The notes: generated by a model not told the origin, from the letters alone. Numbered from the stretch's first letter, positions 29,455 to 42,308 are shown. The stretch: 64,000 bases of DNA from Vibrio quintilis (GCF_024529975.1 NZ_AP024897.1:930001-994000), one strand, 5' to 3'. A program made the numbers and translations.

Positions 29455-30765
29455 ATGACATTGACTCGTCGTCAGCAAATTGAAGCACTGGAAAAAGACT
29501 GGGCAACCAACCCCCGCTGGAAGCATGTAAAGAGAACCTATTCGGCTGAAGAAGTCGTTGCACTCAGAGGTTCCGTGATGCCTGAACATACACTGTCGCA
29601 AATGGGGGCAGATAAACTGTGGTCGCTGGTCAACGGCAGCGCGAAAAAAGGTTATGTGAACTGTTTAGGTGCTTTAACCGGCGGGCAGGCAGTTCAGCAG
29701 GCAAAAGCCGGCATTGAAGCGATTTATTTATCTGGCTGGCAGGTTGCCGCAGATAATAATACTGCATCGACGATGTACCCTGATCAGTCTTTATATCCGG
29801 TTGATTCTGTTCCGGCTGTTGTTGAAAGAATTAATAATGCCTTCCGCCGGGCTGATCAGATTCAGTGGTCCAATGGCCAGTCTCCGGAAGATGAAGGCGG
29901 AACTGACTATTTCTTACCGATTGTTGCTGATGCAGAGGCAGGATTTGGTGGTGTTTTAAACGCCTATGAACTGATGAAAAAAATGATTGAATCAGGTGCT
30001 GCCGGTGTTCACTTCGAAGATCAGCTGGCATCGGTTAAAAAATGTGGTCACATGGGTGGAAAAGTATTAGTTCCGACTCAGGAAGCCGTGCAAAAATTAA
30101 TTGCAGCCCGGCTTGCGGCGGACGTTGCCGGAACCACAACGTTGGTGATAGCAAGAACAGATGCGAATGCCGCTGATTTGCTGACATCAGATTGTGACCC
30201 TTATGATAAAGATTTCATCATCGGCGAACGCACCGCTGAAGGTTTTTACCGGGTGAAAGCCGGGATCGATCAGGCGATTTCCCGTGGACTGGCTTATGCG
30301 CCATATGCAGATTTAGTCTGGTGTGAAACGGCAAAACCAGATCTGGATGAAGCACGGCAATTTGCTGAAGCGATTCATGAACAATATCCGGATCAATTGC
30401 TGGCTTATAACTGTTCACCTTCATTTAACTGGGAAAAGAACCTGGATGAGAAGACGATTGCGAAATTCCAGCAGGCGCTTGCCGATATGGGATATCGTTA
30501 TCAGTTCATCACGCTGGCGGGTATTCATAACATGTGGTTTAACATGTTTGACCTGGCACATGCTTATGCTCAGGGTGAAGGAATGCGTCATTACGTTGAA
30601 AAAGTACAGCGTCCGGAGTTTGAAGCTGCTGAGAAAGGCTATAGTTTTGTGGCTCACCAGCAGGAAGTTGGCACAGGTTATTTTGACAAAATGACCAACA
30701 CCATTCAGGGCGGGCAGTCTTCTGTTACAGCACTGACAGGCTCAACAGAAGAAGATCAGTTCTGA
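29455..30765 (+). CDS. aceA: Isocitrate lyase
   Basis: A 436-aa enzyme splitting isocitrate into glyoxylate and succinate, the first step of the glyoxylate shunt. The catalytic loop KKCGHMGGK (about residues 191-199) and acidic metal-binding stretches such as [14 protein letters not shown] and HFEDQLAS are intact. An AGGAAGGAC ribosome site precedes the ATG. No aceK (isocitrate dehydrogenase kinase/phosphatase) follows, unlike the E. coli aceBAK operon; a terminator closes the operon. Confidence 0.96.
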   Translation: MTLTRRQQIEALEKDWATNPRWKHVKRTYSAEEVVALRGSVMPEHTLSQMGADKLWSLVNGSAKKGYVNCLGALTGGQAVQQAKAGIEAIYLSGWQVAADNNTASTMYPDQSLYPVDSVPAVVERINNAFRRADQIQWSNGQSPEDEGGTDYFLPIVADAEAGFGGVLNAYELMKKMIESGAAGVHFEDQLASVKKCGHMGGKVLVPTQEAVQKLIAARLAADVAGTTTLVIARTDANAADLLTSDCDPYDKDFIIGERTAEGFYRVKAGIDQAISRGLAYAPYADLVWCETAKPDLDEARQFAEAIHEQYPDQLLAYNCSPSFNWEKNLDEKTIAKFQQALADMGYRYQFITLAGIHNMWFNMFDLAHAYAQGEGMRHYVEKVQRPEFEAAEKGYSFVAHQQEVGTGYFDKMTNTIQGGQSSVTALTGSTEEDQF

Positions 30766-30795
30766 TTGATGACTTCTGATGAAGCGTTGATAACT

Positions 30796-30826
30796 GCCGG
30801 GGCGATAGATGCTCCGGCTTTATTTT
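30796..30826 (+). terminator. Terminator after aceA
   Basis: GCCGGGGC (30796-30803) pairs with GCTCCGGC (30811-30818) with one G-T pair, followed by TTTATTTTTT. It lies 31 bases after the aceA stop. Confidence 0.8.
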
Positions 30827-30873
30827 TTCTTCTGATGCCTTAAGGTTTTCTCACAGCCTCAAGGGTTTGTTTT

Positions 30874-31374
30874 CTATCTTTTTCTGTTGATTTCATCCGG
30901 TTCGAGTTCGTCTGATTCGATTTCATCTTCCGGGTCAATTTCATCCGGTTCTGTTTCTTCCTGAAGTTCCAGCAGGTTAATCGCAATTGAAACAAAATCA
31001 CTATCAGTAATAATGCCGGTTAACTGGCCATGATCGATAATCGGCAGGCAGCCCACTTTATGTTTCTGCATGAAAATCGCGCTTTCTTTCAGCCCGGCGA
31101 TTGGGGAAACCGTCATGATATTTTTATTCATAATATCTGAAAGCGGATATACATAGGGGCGGTGTGTGCCGTTGGTATGCGCTTTATCCAGGCTGGAATC
31201 CTGAGCTTTGAGGATATCTCTGTGGGAGACTATACCGAGTAACTTGTTACTTTCGTTGACAACAGGAACATGCCTGATGTCGTGTTCAGTCATGAGCGAC
31301 AGTGCATCTTCGATTGTATTCGATGGCAGCAATGTGTGTGGGTGACGGGTCATCATGTCTTCAATTTTTATCAT
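30874..31374 (-). CDS. Tandem CBS-domain protein with acidic tail
   Basis: A 166-aa protein made of two CBS motifs (about 1-60 and 78-135; GIVSHRDILKAQ and GIITDSDFVSIAI) that together form a Bateman module, usually binding adenine nucleotides. The last 25 residues are almost all Asp/Glu with a repeating pattern (EPDEIDPEDEIESDELEPDE). Stand-alone CBS pairs of this type are common in vibrios and their partner is unknown. It is transcribed alone, convergent with aceBA. Confidence 0.8.
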   Translation of the reverse strand: MIKIEDMMTRHPHTLLPSNTIEDALSLMTEHDIRHVPVVNESNKLLGIVSHRDILKAQDSSLDKAHTNGTHRPYVYPLSDIMNKNIMTVSPIAGLKESAIFMQKHKVGCLPIIDHGQLTGIITDSDFVSIAINLLELQEETEPDEIDPEDEIESDELEPDEINRKR

Positions 31375-31713
31375 GGCAAACTCCTTAACACACGGAACCG
31401 GAATTTCTTAAGCAAGATGTTTTTGCCGGTAAGTTCTCCCGCAGTTCATCATGTGGCTGTGACAACAACAATGCTTAATTTGAATATAGTTGTTTCTGGC
31501 TGCGCAGGGTGAGATTTGTTCGTCCCTTTCTCTTTTTTCCTGAAAAATACTCATCCATGACGAGGGGCTGTTGACTTTTAGATTGAACAAAATTTGAACC
31601 CGAAAGGTTAACAGACCCAAATGAATTTACTAAATGTTCTGCCGTTGAGAAAAATTTCCGTATATACTACCGCGCTGCAAATGAGCCAATCGAATTCAAT
31701 GAAGACAGGAACC
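31375..31713. other. Intergenic region between the CBS gene and queA
   Basis: 339 bases separating divergent genes, without a supported coding frame. A TTGACT near 31572 could be a -35 element for queA, but no convincing -10 at the right spacing was identified. I see no strong inverted repeat. Confidence 0.4.
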
Positions 31714-33958
<2,245 letters not shown>

Positions 33959-34071
33959 ACGGGTTAAGTGATACGCAATTTCCCGGTGTAAGGTTGAATT
34001 TCGTTTCGTTTAACCCAACTAAGATGAATATATTTTATATTTTACAACAATAAAATCAGAGGACGTTCTCA

Positions 34072-34404
34072 ATGAGTTTAATTTCAGTTGCCCATGCCGC
34101 GGGCGAAGGTGTGCCACCTGGTGGTGGTTTTGAAATGCTGATCATGCTGGCAGTTTTTGCTGTGATTTTTTACTTCATGATTTTCCGGCCACAATCAAAG
34201 CGTGTGAAAGAACATAAGAACCTGATGGCATCAATGTCAAAAGGTGATGAAGTTCTGACCAGTGGTGGTCTTGTGGGTAAGATTACTAAAATCGCTGAAG
34301 ATAATGATTTCATTTCGATTGAATTAAATCAGAACAATGAAGTTGTCATTAAAAAAGATTTTGTTACTGCAGTGTTGCCTAAAGGTACGCTTAAATCTCT
34401 ATAA
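34072..34404 (+). CDS. yajC: Sec translocon accessory protein YajC
   Basis: A 110-aa inner-membrane protein with a single transmembrane helix near residues 20-40 ([19 protein letters not shown]) and the conserved [20 protein letters not shown] start of the cytoplasmic part, ending in a small beta domain ([14 protein letters not shown]). It associates with SecD-SecF during protein export. AGAGGA precedes the ATG. It lies 113 bases after tgt and 20 bases before secD. Confidence 0.95.
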   Translation: MSLISVAHAAGEGVPPGGGFEMLIMLAVFAVIFYFMIFRPQSKRVKEHKNLMASMSKGDEVLTSGGLVGKITKIAEDNDFISIELNQNNEVVIKKDFVTAVLPKGTLKSL

Positions 34405-34424
34405 ACGGCCAGAGGATCCTCGCT

Positions 34425-36281
34425 GTGCTTAACCGTTATCCATTATGGAAGTACATTATGGTGGTATTGATTATCGCCGTTTCTGCATTGTATGCACTTC
34501 CAAACATCTACGGTGAAGATCCGGCAGTTCAGGTCACCGGAGCGCGTGGCGCTTCTGTTGAGTTGTCAATGCTGGATACTGTTACCAGTGCGCTGGATAA
34601 AGCGCATCTTTCTTATAAATCTGCTGTGTTAGAGAAAGGTTCAATCCTTGTTCGTTTTAAAGACACAGATACACAAATCAGTGCACGTGATGTGATTAGT
34701 AATGCACTGGGTAAAAACGTCATTGTTGCTTTGAACCTGGCGGCATCTACACCACACTGGCTTGAGTCCATCGGTGGTGCGCCAATGAAGTTGGGGCTTG
34801 ATTTACGTGGTGGTGTTCACTTCCTGATGGAAGTTGATATGAACGCGGCCATGGACAAATTACTTTCTCAGGAAGAAGACGCGTTCCGGACAGAACTGCG
34901 TGAAGCGAAAATTCGTTATCGTTCAATTAAAACATCAGAAAACCAGTCTGTTGATATTGTGCTGCGTAATGAAGAGCAGGCAAATCAGGCGATGAAACTC
35001 CTTCAGCCCAAGCATCCTGATATGACACTGATAGCCAGGGATAATAATGGCCGTTATGTGCTGAATGCAAAATACACTGAAGCCCGCCTTTTAGCGATTC
35101 GTAAAGATTCTGTTGAACAGAATATTAAGATTCTGAGAAACCGGGTGAATGAACTCGGGGTGGCAGAACCTTTAGTTCAGCGTCAGGGTGCGAGCCGTAT
35201 TGTGGTTGAACTTCCTGGTGTTCAGGATACTGCACGTGCCAAAGAAATTCTGGGTGCGACAGCGACTCTGGAATTCCGTCAGGTTGATACCAGTGTGGAT
35301 CTGGCAGCTGCGGCTGCAGGCAGAGTCCCTGCTGGTACTGAAGTGAAAAAGGATCGTCAGGGTCGTCCGGTTGTTTTGAAAAAACGTGTGATTCTGAGTG
35401 GTTCCAGCATTACAGATGCAAGCTCAAGTACCGATGAATACGGTCGTCCTCAGGTGAATATCTCTCTGGATAGTGAAGGTGGCAGTAAGATGTCTGCTTT
35501 CTCTGAAAAGAATATCGGTAAGTTGATGGCAACTGTTTTTGCTGAATATAAAGACAGTGGCCGTAAGACACCTGAAGGCAAAGTAATTCTGAGTAAGCAT
35601 GAAGAAGTGATTAACCAGGCGACAATTCAGTCGGCCCTGGGCAGAAGCTTCAGAATTACCGGTATAGATTCTCCCGCTGAAGCACATAACTTAGCATTGC
35701 TGCTGCGTGCAGGTGCGCTGATTGCGCCAATCTCGATAGTTGAAGAACGAACGATTGGTCCTTCTATGGGGCAACAGAATATCGATATGGGTATTCAGGC
35801 CTGTCTTTGGGGGATGTTGGCGGTTATGGTATTCACCGCGCTGTATTATCGGAAATTTGGTTTGATCGCGAATCTGGCACTGTTTGCCAACCTTGTTTTA
35901 ATTGTTGGCGTGATGTCGATGATTCCGGGGGCGACCATGACATTACCGGGGATAGCCGGGATTGTACTGACTGTCGGGATGGCCGTTGACGCCAACGTGC
36001 TGATTTTCGAACGGATCCGGGAAGAGCTTCGTGATGGTAAAAATCCACAACAAGCGATTCACCAGGGATACGCGAATGCGTTTAGTACCATTGCCGATGC
36101 AAATATAACCACACTGATTACGGCGATTATTTTGTTTGCGGTCGGAACCGGCGCAATCAAAGGGTTTGCTGTGACATTGTCGATTGGTATTTTAACCTCC
36201 ATGTTTACTGCGATCATCGGAACACGATGTGTTGTGAATCTGCTTTACGGCGGTAAACGTATTAAGAAATTGTCGATCTGA
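34425..36281 (+). CDS. secD: Protein translocase subunit SecD
   Basis: A 618-aa membrane protein; with SecF it uses the proton gradient to pull exported proteins across. The start is GTG at 34425 behind AGAGGATCC. Helix 1 is at about 8-26; then come the large periplasmic region (P1 domain to about residue 440; [17 protein letters not shown]) and five C-terminal helices. The conserved transmembrane motif [21 protein letters not shown] is intact. Normal length. Genes yajC-secD-secF are tightly spaced. Confidence 0.96.
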   Translation: MLNRYPLWKYIMVVLIIAVSALYALPNIYGEDPAVQVTGARGASVELSMLDTVTSALDKAHLSYKSAVLEKGSILVRFKDTDTQISARDVISNALGKNVIVALNLAASTPHWLESIGGAPMKLGLDLRGGVHFLMEVDMNAAMDKLLSQEEDAFRTELREAKIRYRSIKTSENQSVDIVLRNEEQANQAMKLLQPKHPDMTLIARDNNGRYVLNAKYTEARLLAIRKDSVEQNIKILRNRVNELGVAEPLVQRQGASRIVVELPGVQDTARAKEILGATATLEFRQVDTSVDLAAAAAGRVPAGTEVKKDRQGRPVVLKKRVILSGSSITDASSSTDEYGRPQVNISLDSEGGSKMSAFSEKNIGKLMATVFAEYKDSGRKTPEGKVILSKHEEVINQATIQSALGRSFRITGIDSPAEAHNLALLLRAGALIAPISIVEERTIGPSMGQQNIDMGIQACLWGMLAVMVFTALYYRKFGLIANLALFANLVLIVGVMSMIPGATMTLPGIAGIVLTVGMAVDANVLIFERIREELRDGKNPQQAIHQGYANAFSTIADANITTLITAIILFAVGTGAIKGFAVTLSIGILTSMFTAIIGTRCVVNLLYGGKRIKKLSI

Positions 36282-36299
36282 TAAAGGCTGGGAATAGAT

Positions 36300-37247
36300 A
36301 TGTTTCAAATTCTTAAAGCAAAACATGCGATCGACTTTATGCGTTGGTCGAAGTTTGCATTTGTACTGTCACTCTTAATGATTGCCGGTTCAATATTCAC
36401 GCTTTCTACAAAGTGGTTAAACTGGGGATTAGATTTTACCGGTGGTACTTTGATTGAGGTTGGTTTCGATCAGCCTGCAAATCTGGAAGCTGTCCGTACT
36501 TCTCTTGAAAGTAAGGGCTTTTCTGATGCGACGGTGCAAAACTTTGGTTCTGCACGGGAAGTGATGGTCCGTTTACGTCCTCGTGAAGGGGTAAAAGGTG
36601 AAACGCTGGGTAATCAGATTCTCAATGCGATTAAAGAAGGCACCGGTGAAAGTGTTGAAATGCGCCGGATTGAATTTGTGGGGCCAAATGTCGGTGATGA
36701 ATTAACCGAAGCTGGCGGCCTGGCAATTCTTGTGTCTTTGATTTGTATTTTGCTTTACGTTTCTATGCGGTTTGAATGGCGTTTGGCTGCTGGTGCAGTA
36801 CTGGCACTTGCTCACGATGTCATCATCACATTAGGCGTTTTTTCACTGTTACAAATTGAAGTGGACTTAACGATTGTTGCTGCATTGCTGACCGTTGTCG
36901 GGTATTCCCTGAACGATACGATCGTTGTATTTGACCGTATCCGGGAAAACTTCCGGAAAATGCGTAAAGGTGAACCGCCAGAAGTGATGAATAATTCGAT
37001 TACTCAAACATTGAGCCGTACGCTGATTACATCAGCAACAACGTTGTTTGTAGTTATCGCATTGTTTATGAAAGGTGGTGCGATGATTCACGGGTTTGCA
37101 CTGGCACTTTTACTGGGTATCACCGTTGGTACATACTCTTCTATTTATGTGGCCTCTGCGCTGGCACTGAAACTGGGTATTACCCGGGAGCATTTGATGC
37201 CGCCTCAGGTTGAAAAAGAAGGGGCTGAATTCGAGGAATACCCTTAG
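36300..37247 (+). CDS. secF: Protein translocase subunit SecF
   Basis: A 315-aa membrane protein forming the SecDF complex. Helix 1 is near residues 20-38, followed by a periplasmic domain and five helices. Conserved blocks: GLDFTGGTLIEVGF, RIEFVGPNVGDELTEAG and TVVGYSLNDTIVVFDRIREN. It starts 18 bases after secD and is followed by a strong terminator. Confidence 0.96.
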   Translation: MFQILKAKHAIDFMRWSKFAFVLSLLMIAGSIFTLSTKWLNWGLDFTGGTLIEVGFDQPANLEAVRTSLESKGFSDATVQNFGSAREVMVRLRPREGVKGETLGNQILNAIKEGTGESVEMRRIEFVGPNVGDELTEAGGLAILVSLICILLYVSMRFEWRLAAGAVLALAHDVIITLGVFSLLQIEVDLTIVAALLTVVGYSLNDTIVVFDRIRENFRKMRKGEPPEVMNNSITQTLSRTLITSATTLFVVIALFMKGGAMIHGFALALLLGITVGTYSSIYVASALALKLGITREHLMPPQVEKEGAEFEEYP

Positions 37248-37265
37248 AAAGAAAGCTTCATATGA

Positions 37266-37297
37266 AAAAAAACCGCTGACTTATCAGCGGTTTTTTT
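37266..37297. terminator. Bidirectional terminator between secF and suhB
   Basis: A 14-bp stem of AAAAAAACCGCTGA and its complement around a CTTA loop, with T-runs on both strands. It serves the convergent secF and suhB transcripts. Confidence 0.9.
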
Positions 37298-37314
37298 ATA
37301 ACTGGTCTGTGGGA

Positions 37315-38118
37315 TTATTTTAAGATCGCACTGTTTCCATGTTCTCTGATATGTTTGATCAGAGCCTGAGTTCCTTTAGGGCTTGAAGCAACAATGTTTC
37401 CGGATTTCATATATTCTGTACCGCCTGAGAAATCCGTCAGAATCGCACCTGACTCTCTGGCAATCAATTCGCCCGCAGCCATATCCCATGGCTTCAGGCC
37501 AAGCTCAAAATAGCCATCAACCCGGTTCGCTGCAACATAGCAAAGATCTAATGCTGCAGAGCCTGTGCGGCGAAAATCGGCACATTCGGTGAAAAGAGAA
37601 GCAATAATTTTCAGATAAGATTCTGAATGTTGTTTGCTTTTAAAAGGGAACCCTGTAGCAAGAACAGTTCCTTTCAGATCTTTGAGGGGATTGACCCGGA
37701 TACGGGTGTTATTTAATTGTGCACCCTGACCACGCTGAGCTGTAAATAACTCGTTCAGCATCGGATCGTAAACACAGGCGACTTCTGTTCTTCCTTTCAT
37801 CCGGACTGCAATGGAGACTGAGAAGTGAGGCAGTCCCTTCATGAAGTTCGTTGTTCCATCCAGTGGGTCTATGATCCATTGTACATCTTTATCTTTCCCT
37901 TCAATGACCCCGTTCTCTTCAGCAACGATAACATGATCAGGATACGACGTTTTGATGACATCAATGATAATTGATTCTGCTTCTTGATCGACATTGGTAA
38001 CAAAGTCGTTCACGCCTTTCTGAGTTGTTTGAATTTTGTCAGCGTTTTCTAGTGATTTAGCAATATGATTTCCGGCTTTTCGCGCAGCGCGAATCGCAAT
38101 ATTTAGCATTGGATGCAT
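37315..38118 (-). CDS. suhB: Inositol-1-monophosphatase family protein SuhB
   Basis: A 267-aa protein from ATG at 38118 (MHPMLNIAIRAARKAGNHIA) with GGAAGA upstream; the longer frame is unsupported. Metal-site motifs IIDPLDGTTNFMKGLPHF (about 83-100) and LKPWDMAAGELIARESGA are intact. In E. coli SuhB is both an inositol phosphatase and a transcription antitermination factor for rRNA operons. It diverges from trmJ, as in E. coli. Confidence 0.94.
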   Translation of the reverse strand: MHPMLNIAIRAARKAGNHIAKSLENADKIQTTQKGVNDFVTNVDQEAESIIIDVIKTSYPDHVIVAEENGVIEGKDKDVQWIIDPLDGTTNFMKGLPHFSVSIAVRMKGRTEVACVYDPMLNELFTAQRGQGAQLNNTRIRVNPLKDLKGTVLATGFPFKSKQHSESYLKIIASLFTECADFRRTGSAALDLCYVAANRVDGYFELGLKPWDMAAGELIARESGAILTDFSGGTEYMKSGNIVASSPKGTQALIKHIREHGNSAILK

Positions 38119-38291
38119 AGATTCTTCCCAGCAGATGTTAAAGAACAAAAAAAGCGGGCGGGAGTATATCAAAATTTATCAAAAAAGAAAGTGATTAAAT
38201 TATGTTCTATTGACGGTTTTATGTGTGAAAGACCAATTCTTTCAGTCAGGTTTGTGCTAATATCTGGCGCGTTGAGAAAGATGGTGATGAT

Positions 38292-39023
38292 ATGTTAGAG
38301 CAGATAAAAATTGTGTTGGTGGGAACATCACATTCAGGAAATATAGGTTCTGCAGCCCGGGCGATGAAGGTTATGGGATTAAAGCAAATGGTACTTGTAT
38401 CTCCTGAATGTGAAGTTGATGCTCAGGCGATTGCTCTTGCTGCGGGGGCCAGTGATATCGCGCTGAATGCAGTGAAAGTCTCAAATCTTGATGAAGCTAT
38501 TAATGATTGCCGTCTTGTTGTTGGAACGAGTGCCCGTTCACGCACTTTGAGCTGGCCGATGCTCAATCCCCGTGAATGTGGTGAGTTGTTTGCAGTTGAA
38601 AGTGATAAATCACCGGTTGCACTGGTTTTCGGCAGAGAGAGAACCGGCTTGACGAATGAAGAGCTGCAAAAGTGCCATTATCATGTCTCTATCCCTGCCA
38701 ATCCGGAATACAGTTCTCTGAATCTTGCAATGGCTGTTCAAACGTTGTGTTATGAAATGCGTGTTGCTTCCATGGCCCGTAAAGCGGCTGAATATCCTGA
38801 ACATGAGTGTGGTGACTATCCACGGCATGATGAGCTGGAAATGTTTTACGGACACCTTGAAAAAGTATTATGTAAGACACATTTTATAAATGAAGCTCAG
38901 CCTGGCCAGGTTATGAATAAGTTGAGACGGCTGTTCAGCCGTGCCAGACCTGAAGTTCAGGAGCTGAATATTCTGAGAGGTATTTTAACTTCTGTTGAGA
39001 AAATATCGCCTTCTGAAAAGTAA
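38292..39023 (+). CDS. trmJ: tRNA (cytidine/uridine-32-2'-O)-methyltransferase TrmJ
   Basis: A 243-aa SPOUT-class enzyme methylating the ribose at position 32 of certain tRNAs. The knotted SAM site is seen in [34 protein letters not shown] and [18 protein letters not shown]. It lies directly before the isc operon, its usual position in enterobacteria and vibrios. The last 40 residues are a helical dimerisation tail. Confidence 0.95.
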   Translation: MLEQIKIVLVGTSHSGNIGSAARAMKVMGLKQMVLVSPECEVDAQAIALAAGASDIALNAVKVSNLDEAINDCRLVVGTSARSRTLSWPMLNPRECGELFAVESDKSPVALVFGRERTGLTNEELQKCHYHVSIPANPEYSSLNLAMAVQTLCYEMRVASMARKAAEYPEHECGDYPRHDELEMFYGHLEKVLCKTHFINEAQPGQVMNKLRRLFSRARPEVQELNILRGILTSVEKISPSEK

Positions 39024-39038
39024 GAGATAGATGAACAG

Positions 39039-39090
39039 AATACCTGACTAATTTAGTTGGTTAAAATACTTGACTAATTTGGTTGGTTAT
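39039..39090 (+). promoter_or_regulatory. Tandem IscR type-1 binding sites before iscR
   Basis: Two adjoining 26-base copies (39039-39064 and 39065-39090) share the core TTGACTAATTT-GGTTGGTTA pattern (the first reads CTGACTAATTTAGTTGGTTA). They resemble the type-1 motif bound by cluster-loaded IscR. They lie 41-92 bases before the iscR start, so IscR autorepression when clusters are plentiful is expected. Confidence 0.8.
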
Positions 39091-39130
39091 GTGACACTCA
39101 GATCCACATAAATGGTGTGGGTACAATATT

Positions 39131-39652
39131 ATGAGATTAACTTCAAAAGGAAGATATGCAGTCACAGCAATGCTTGATGTGGCGTTGCATTCGCAGCAAA
39201 ATCCAGTACCTCTGGCTGATATTTCTGAACGTCAGGGAATCTCGTTATCCTATCTGGAGCAATTATTTGCCAAGCTCCGTAAAGCCGGATTAGTTGCAAG
39301 CGTGCGCGGACCAGGTGGTGGCTATCGCTTAGGCAATGAAGCTGGCTGTATCTCTGTCGGACATGTGATTGGCGCAGTTGATGAATCTGTTGATGCAACG
39401 AAGTGTGCCGGAAAAGGAGACTGTCAGGGTGGAACCCGTTGCCTGACCCATACATTATGGTGCGATCTCAGCTCTCGTATCAGTGACTTTCTCGATAATA
39501 TCACCCTTGGTGATTTGATGAATGACAATGAGATACTGGCTGTTTCTGATCGTCAGGATATTGATCTTGCGGTGAGCCAGAGACGTTCTCAGAATAATTC
39601 AAGTTCTTTAACTCATAGTTCAACGACTATGCAGTCTGGCATTCGGTCTTAG
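39131..39652 (+). CDS. iscR: Iron-sulfur cluster regulator IscR
   Basis: A 173-aa Rrf2-family regulator. The winged helix lies in residues 1-70. Cluster ligands C92, C98, C104 and H107 in [17 protein letters not shown] keep the exact E. coli numbering. With a 2Fe-2S cluster it represses isc; without one it activates type-2 sites. It heads the isc operon and has two type-1 sites upstream. The C-terminal tail (about 140-173) is polar and variable. Confidence 0.96.
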   Translation: MRLTSKGRYAVTAMLDVALHSQQNPVPLADISERQGISLSYLEQLFAKLRKAGLVASVRGPGGGYRLGNEAGCISVGHVIGAVDESVDATKCAGKGDCQGGTRCLTHTLWCDLSSRISDFLDNITLGDLMNDNEILAVSDRQDIDLAVSQRRSQNNSSSLTHSSTTMQSGIRS

Positions 39653-39678
39653 TCGTAAATTTTACGTTGGAGTAAAAA

Positions 39679-40893
39679 ATGAAACTGCCTATATATTTTG
39701 ATTATTCAGCAACATGTCCGGTTGATCCCCGGGTTGCTGAAAAAATGGTTCAGTACATGACGATGGATGGTATTTTTGGTAACCCGGCATCTCGCTCTCA
39801 TCGTTATGGCTGGCAGGCAGAAGAAGCTGTAGATACAGCTCGTGAACAAATTGCTGATGTGTTGAATGCGGATTCCCGAGAAATTATCTTTACGTCCGGA
39901 GCAACAGAGTCTGACAATCTTGCGATTAAAGGTGCTGCGCACTTTTACAGCAAGAAAGGCAAGCATGTCATTACCTGTAAAACTGAACATAAAGCTGTTT
40001 TGGATCCTTGTCGTCAACTTGAACGCGAAGGATTTGAAGTGACTTATCTTGAGCCTGAAGCAAACGGTCTGATTGATCTGAAAAAGCTTGAAGCTGTAAT
40101 GAGAGATGACACGGTTTTAGTCTCTATCATGCATGTGAATAATGAGATTGGCGTGGTTCAGGATATCGCAGCTATTGGTGAAATGTGTCGTGCCCGTAAA
40201 ATCGTTTTTCATGTTGATGCAGCTCAGTCAGCCGGCAAATTACCAATTGATGTTCAGGAAATGAAGGTTGATCTGATTTCAATTTCCGGACATAAAATCT
40301 ACGGCCCTAAAGGCATTGGTGCATTGTATGTTCGCCGCAAACCTCGTATTCGTCTGGAAGCTCAGATGCATGGTGGCGGCCATGAACGGGGTTTCCGTTC
40401 TGGTACATTGCCAACGCATCAGATTGTGGGTCTGGGCGAAGCATTCAGAATTGCAAAAGAAGAAATGCAAAAAGATTATGACCATGCAAAACAATTGCGT
40501 GATCGTATGCTTTCCGGTCTGAAAGACATGGAAGCAGTCACGATTAATGGTGATTTAGAGCAACGTTTGCCGAATAATCTGAATATCAGTTTTGCATTCG
40601 TTGAAGGTGAATCGCTGCTGATGTCGTTAAAAGATTTAGCGGTTTCTTCTGGCAGTGCATGTACTTCAGCCAGCCTTGAGCCATCTTATGTTTTACGGGC
40701 TTTAGGGCTGGATGATGAACTGGCTCATAGTTCAATCCGGTTTTCCTTTGGCCGTTTTACAACAGAAGAAGAAATTGACTACGCGGTTGAGCAGATTCGT
40801 GTAGCGGTTGATAAATTACGTGACATGTCTCCTCTATGGGATATGTATAAAGAAGGTGTTGATTTGAGCACTGTTGAATGGGCTCATCATTAA
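39679..40893 (+). CDS. iscS: Cysteine desulfurase IscS
   Basis: A 404-aa PLP enzyme that removes sulfur from cysteine for clusters and tRNA thiolation. The cofactor lysine is in [18 protein letters not shown] and the sulfur-accepting cysteine in [19 protein letters not shown] (about residue 328). [15 protein letters not shown] holds the PLP-binding aspartate. It is 26 bases after iscR. Length matches E. coli (404 aa). Confidence 0.97.
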   Translation: MKLPIYFDYSATCPVDPRVAEKMVQYMTMDGIFGNPASRSHRYGWQAEEAVDTAREQIADVLNADSREIIFTSGATESDNLAIKGAAHFYSKKGKHVITCKTEHKAVLDPCRQLEREGFEVTYLEPEANGLIDLKKLEAVMRDDTVLVSIMHVNNEIGVVQDIAAIGEMCRARKIVFHVDAAQSAGKLPIDVQEMKVDLISISGHKIYGPKGIGALYVRRKPRIRLEAQMHGGGHERGFRSGTLPTHQIVGLGEAFRIAKEEMQKDYDHAKQLRDRMLSGLKDMEAVTINGDLEQRLPNNLNISFAFVEGESLLMSLKDLAVSSGSACTSASLEPSYVLRALGLDDELAHSSIRFSFGRFTTEEEIDYAVEQIRVAVDKLRDMSPLWDMYKEGVDLSTVEWAHH

Positions 40894-40936
40894 TCTTAAT
40901 CATTCCTGCTTGAACTGAGGATGAGAGGTAAAAGTC

Positions 40937-41320
40937 ATGGCATATAGTGATAAAGTTATTGATCATTACGAAAACCCGCGTAATGTCGGATCCTTTGATA
41001 AAGAAGATCCATCGGTAGGAAGTGGCATGGTTGGTGCGCCAGCCTGTGGTGATGTGATGAAGTTGCAAATTAAAGTGTCTGAACAAGGTATCATCGAAGA
41101 TGCTAAATTCAAGACATATGGTTGTGGTAGTGCAATTGCATCAAGTTCCCTGGTTACTGAATGGGTAAAAGGTAAATCAGTTGACGAAGCAGCAGCAATT
41201 AAAAATGCTGAAATTGCTGAAGAGCTGGAACTACCACCAGTGAAAGTTCATTGTTCTATTTTGGCAGAGGATGCGATCAAAGCTGCTGTTGCTGACTATA
41301 AAAAGAAACATGAACAATAA
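40937..41320 (+). CDS. iscU: Iron-sulfur cluster scaffold IscU
   Basis: A 127-aa scaffold on which clusters are assembled. Ligand cysteines C37, C63 and C106 and the neighbouring D39 and H105 are present (GAPACGDV; TYGCGSA; VHCSI). The LPPVK motif read by HscA lies at 99-103. It receives sulfur from IscS, encoded 43 bases upstream. A hairpin follows before iscA. Confidence 0.97.
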   Translation: MAYSDKVIDHYENPRNVGSFDKEDPSVGSGMVGAPACGDVMKLQIKVSEQGIIEDAKFKTYGCGSAIASSSLVTEWVKGKSVDEAAAIKNAEIAEELELPPVKVHCSILAEDAIKAAVADYKKKHEQ

Positions 41321-41326
41321 TTAATG

Positions 41327-41344
41327 AGGGAGCTGCTGCTCCCT
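41327..41344 (+). promoter_or_regulatory. Intra-operon hairpin between iscU and iscA
   Basis: AGGGAGC-TGCT-GCTCCCT forms a 7-bp stem with a 4-base loop, followed only by TCTTGT, 6 bases after the iscU stop. It looks like a weak terminator or RNA-stability element that could make iscA-hscBA-fdx less abundant than iscRSU. No proof of function. Confidence 0.45.
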
Positions 41345-41375
41345 TCTTGTCACTTATAATCTGGGTTGGAGTCGT

Positions 41376-41699
41376 ATGTCCATCACTTTAACTGAAACCG
41401 CAACAGATCGGATAAAAACTTTTCTGGATAACCGGGGAAAAGGCATCGGTCTGAGGTTAGGGGTGAAAACAACAGGCTGTTCTGGTATGGCTTATGTGCT
41501 GGAGTTTGTTGATGAATTAAATGAAGAAGATCAGGTATTTGAAACAGGTGGTGTCAAGGTGATTGTTGATACCAAAAGCCTTGTTTATCTGGACGGAACA
41601 CAATTGGATTACGTGAAGCAGGGTTTAAATGAAGGCTTCGAATTTAATAATCCGAATGTAAAAAATGAATGCGGCTGCGGTGAAAGTTTTAATGTTTAG
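41376..41699 (+). CDS. iscA: Iron-sulfur A-type carrier IscA
   Basis: A 107-aa A-type carrier with the three conserved cysteines: C35 in [13 protein letters not shown], and the CGC pair near the C-terminus (NECGCGESF). It passes clusters to target proteins. It sits in its standard place between iscU and hscB. Same length as E. coli IscA. Confidence 0.96.
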   Translation: MSITLTETATDRIKTFLDNRGKGIGLRLGVKTTGCSGMAYVLEFVDELNEEDQVFETGGVKVIVDTKSLVYLDGTQLDYVKQGLNEGFEFNNPNVKNECGCGESFNV

Positions 41700-41775
41700 A
41701 ACATTCTGATGGTCGGGTGTCTGTTATATTTGGCCATCTGTCTTTGATAGCCGGGAAATCAGGACTAATATCAGC

Positions 41776-42288
41776 ATGAATTATTTTGAATTATTCGGGC
41801 TACCAACTCAGTATGAACTGGATGGTAGCCTTCTTGCTTCTCAGTTTCGTGAACTACAAAAGAGATTTCATCCCGATAACTTCGCTTCTTCTTCCGAGAG
41901 AGAACGATTAATCGCGGTCCGGAAAGCATCTGAAATTAACGATGCCTATCAAACATTGAAAAATGAAATATCTCGCGCTGAATATATTTTGTTAATCCAC
42001 GGAACCGATATTCGCGGGGAACAAAGAACGATGCAGGATCCTGAGTTCCTTATGGAACAAATGATGCTTCGGGAAGAGCTGGAATCGATCGACCAACATT
42101 CGGATGAGCAAGCACTCTCTTCTTTTGAAACCAGAGTTAACAGCATGTATAAAGAACATTTAGCTGATTTCCGGGAACAATTTGAGCTTTCTTCGTGGGA
42201 ACAAGCCGCAGATATCGTCCGAAAGCTAAAGTTTATCTCTAAATTAAAATATGAAATTGAGCAAACCGAAGAAAAAATGTTTGGTTAG
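41776..42288 (+). CDS. hscB: J-domain co-chaperone HscB
   Basis: A 170-aa J-protein. The J domain (about 1-75) has the HPD motif in QKRFHPDNF, which stimulates HscA ATPase. The C-terminal helical bundle binds IscU. It is followed by hscA after 20 bases. Length equals the family norm of about 171 aa. Confidence 0.95.
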   Translation: MNYFELFGLPTQYELDGSLLASQFRELQKRFHPDNFASSSERERLIAVRKASEINDAYQTLKNEISRAEYILLIHGTDIRGEQRTMQDPEFLMEQMMLREELESIDQHSDEQALSSFETRVNSMYKEHLADFREQFELSSWEQAADIVRKLKFISKLKYEIEQTEEKMFG

Positions 42289-42308
42289 TTCAATAAAGGA
42301 AGTTATTC

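Noticed and set aside
31408..31620. 70-aa minus-strand frame between the CBS gene and queA
   Set aside because: No ribosome site, unusual composition and no family resemblance; treated as intergenic.
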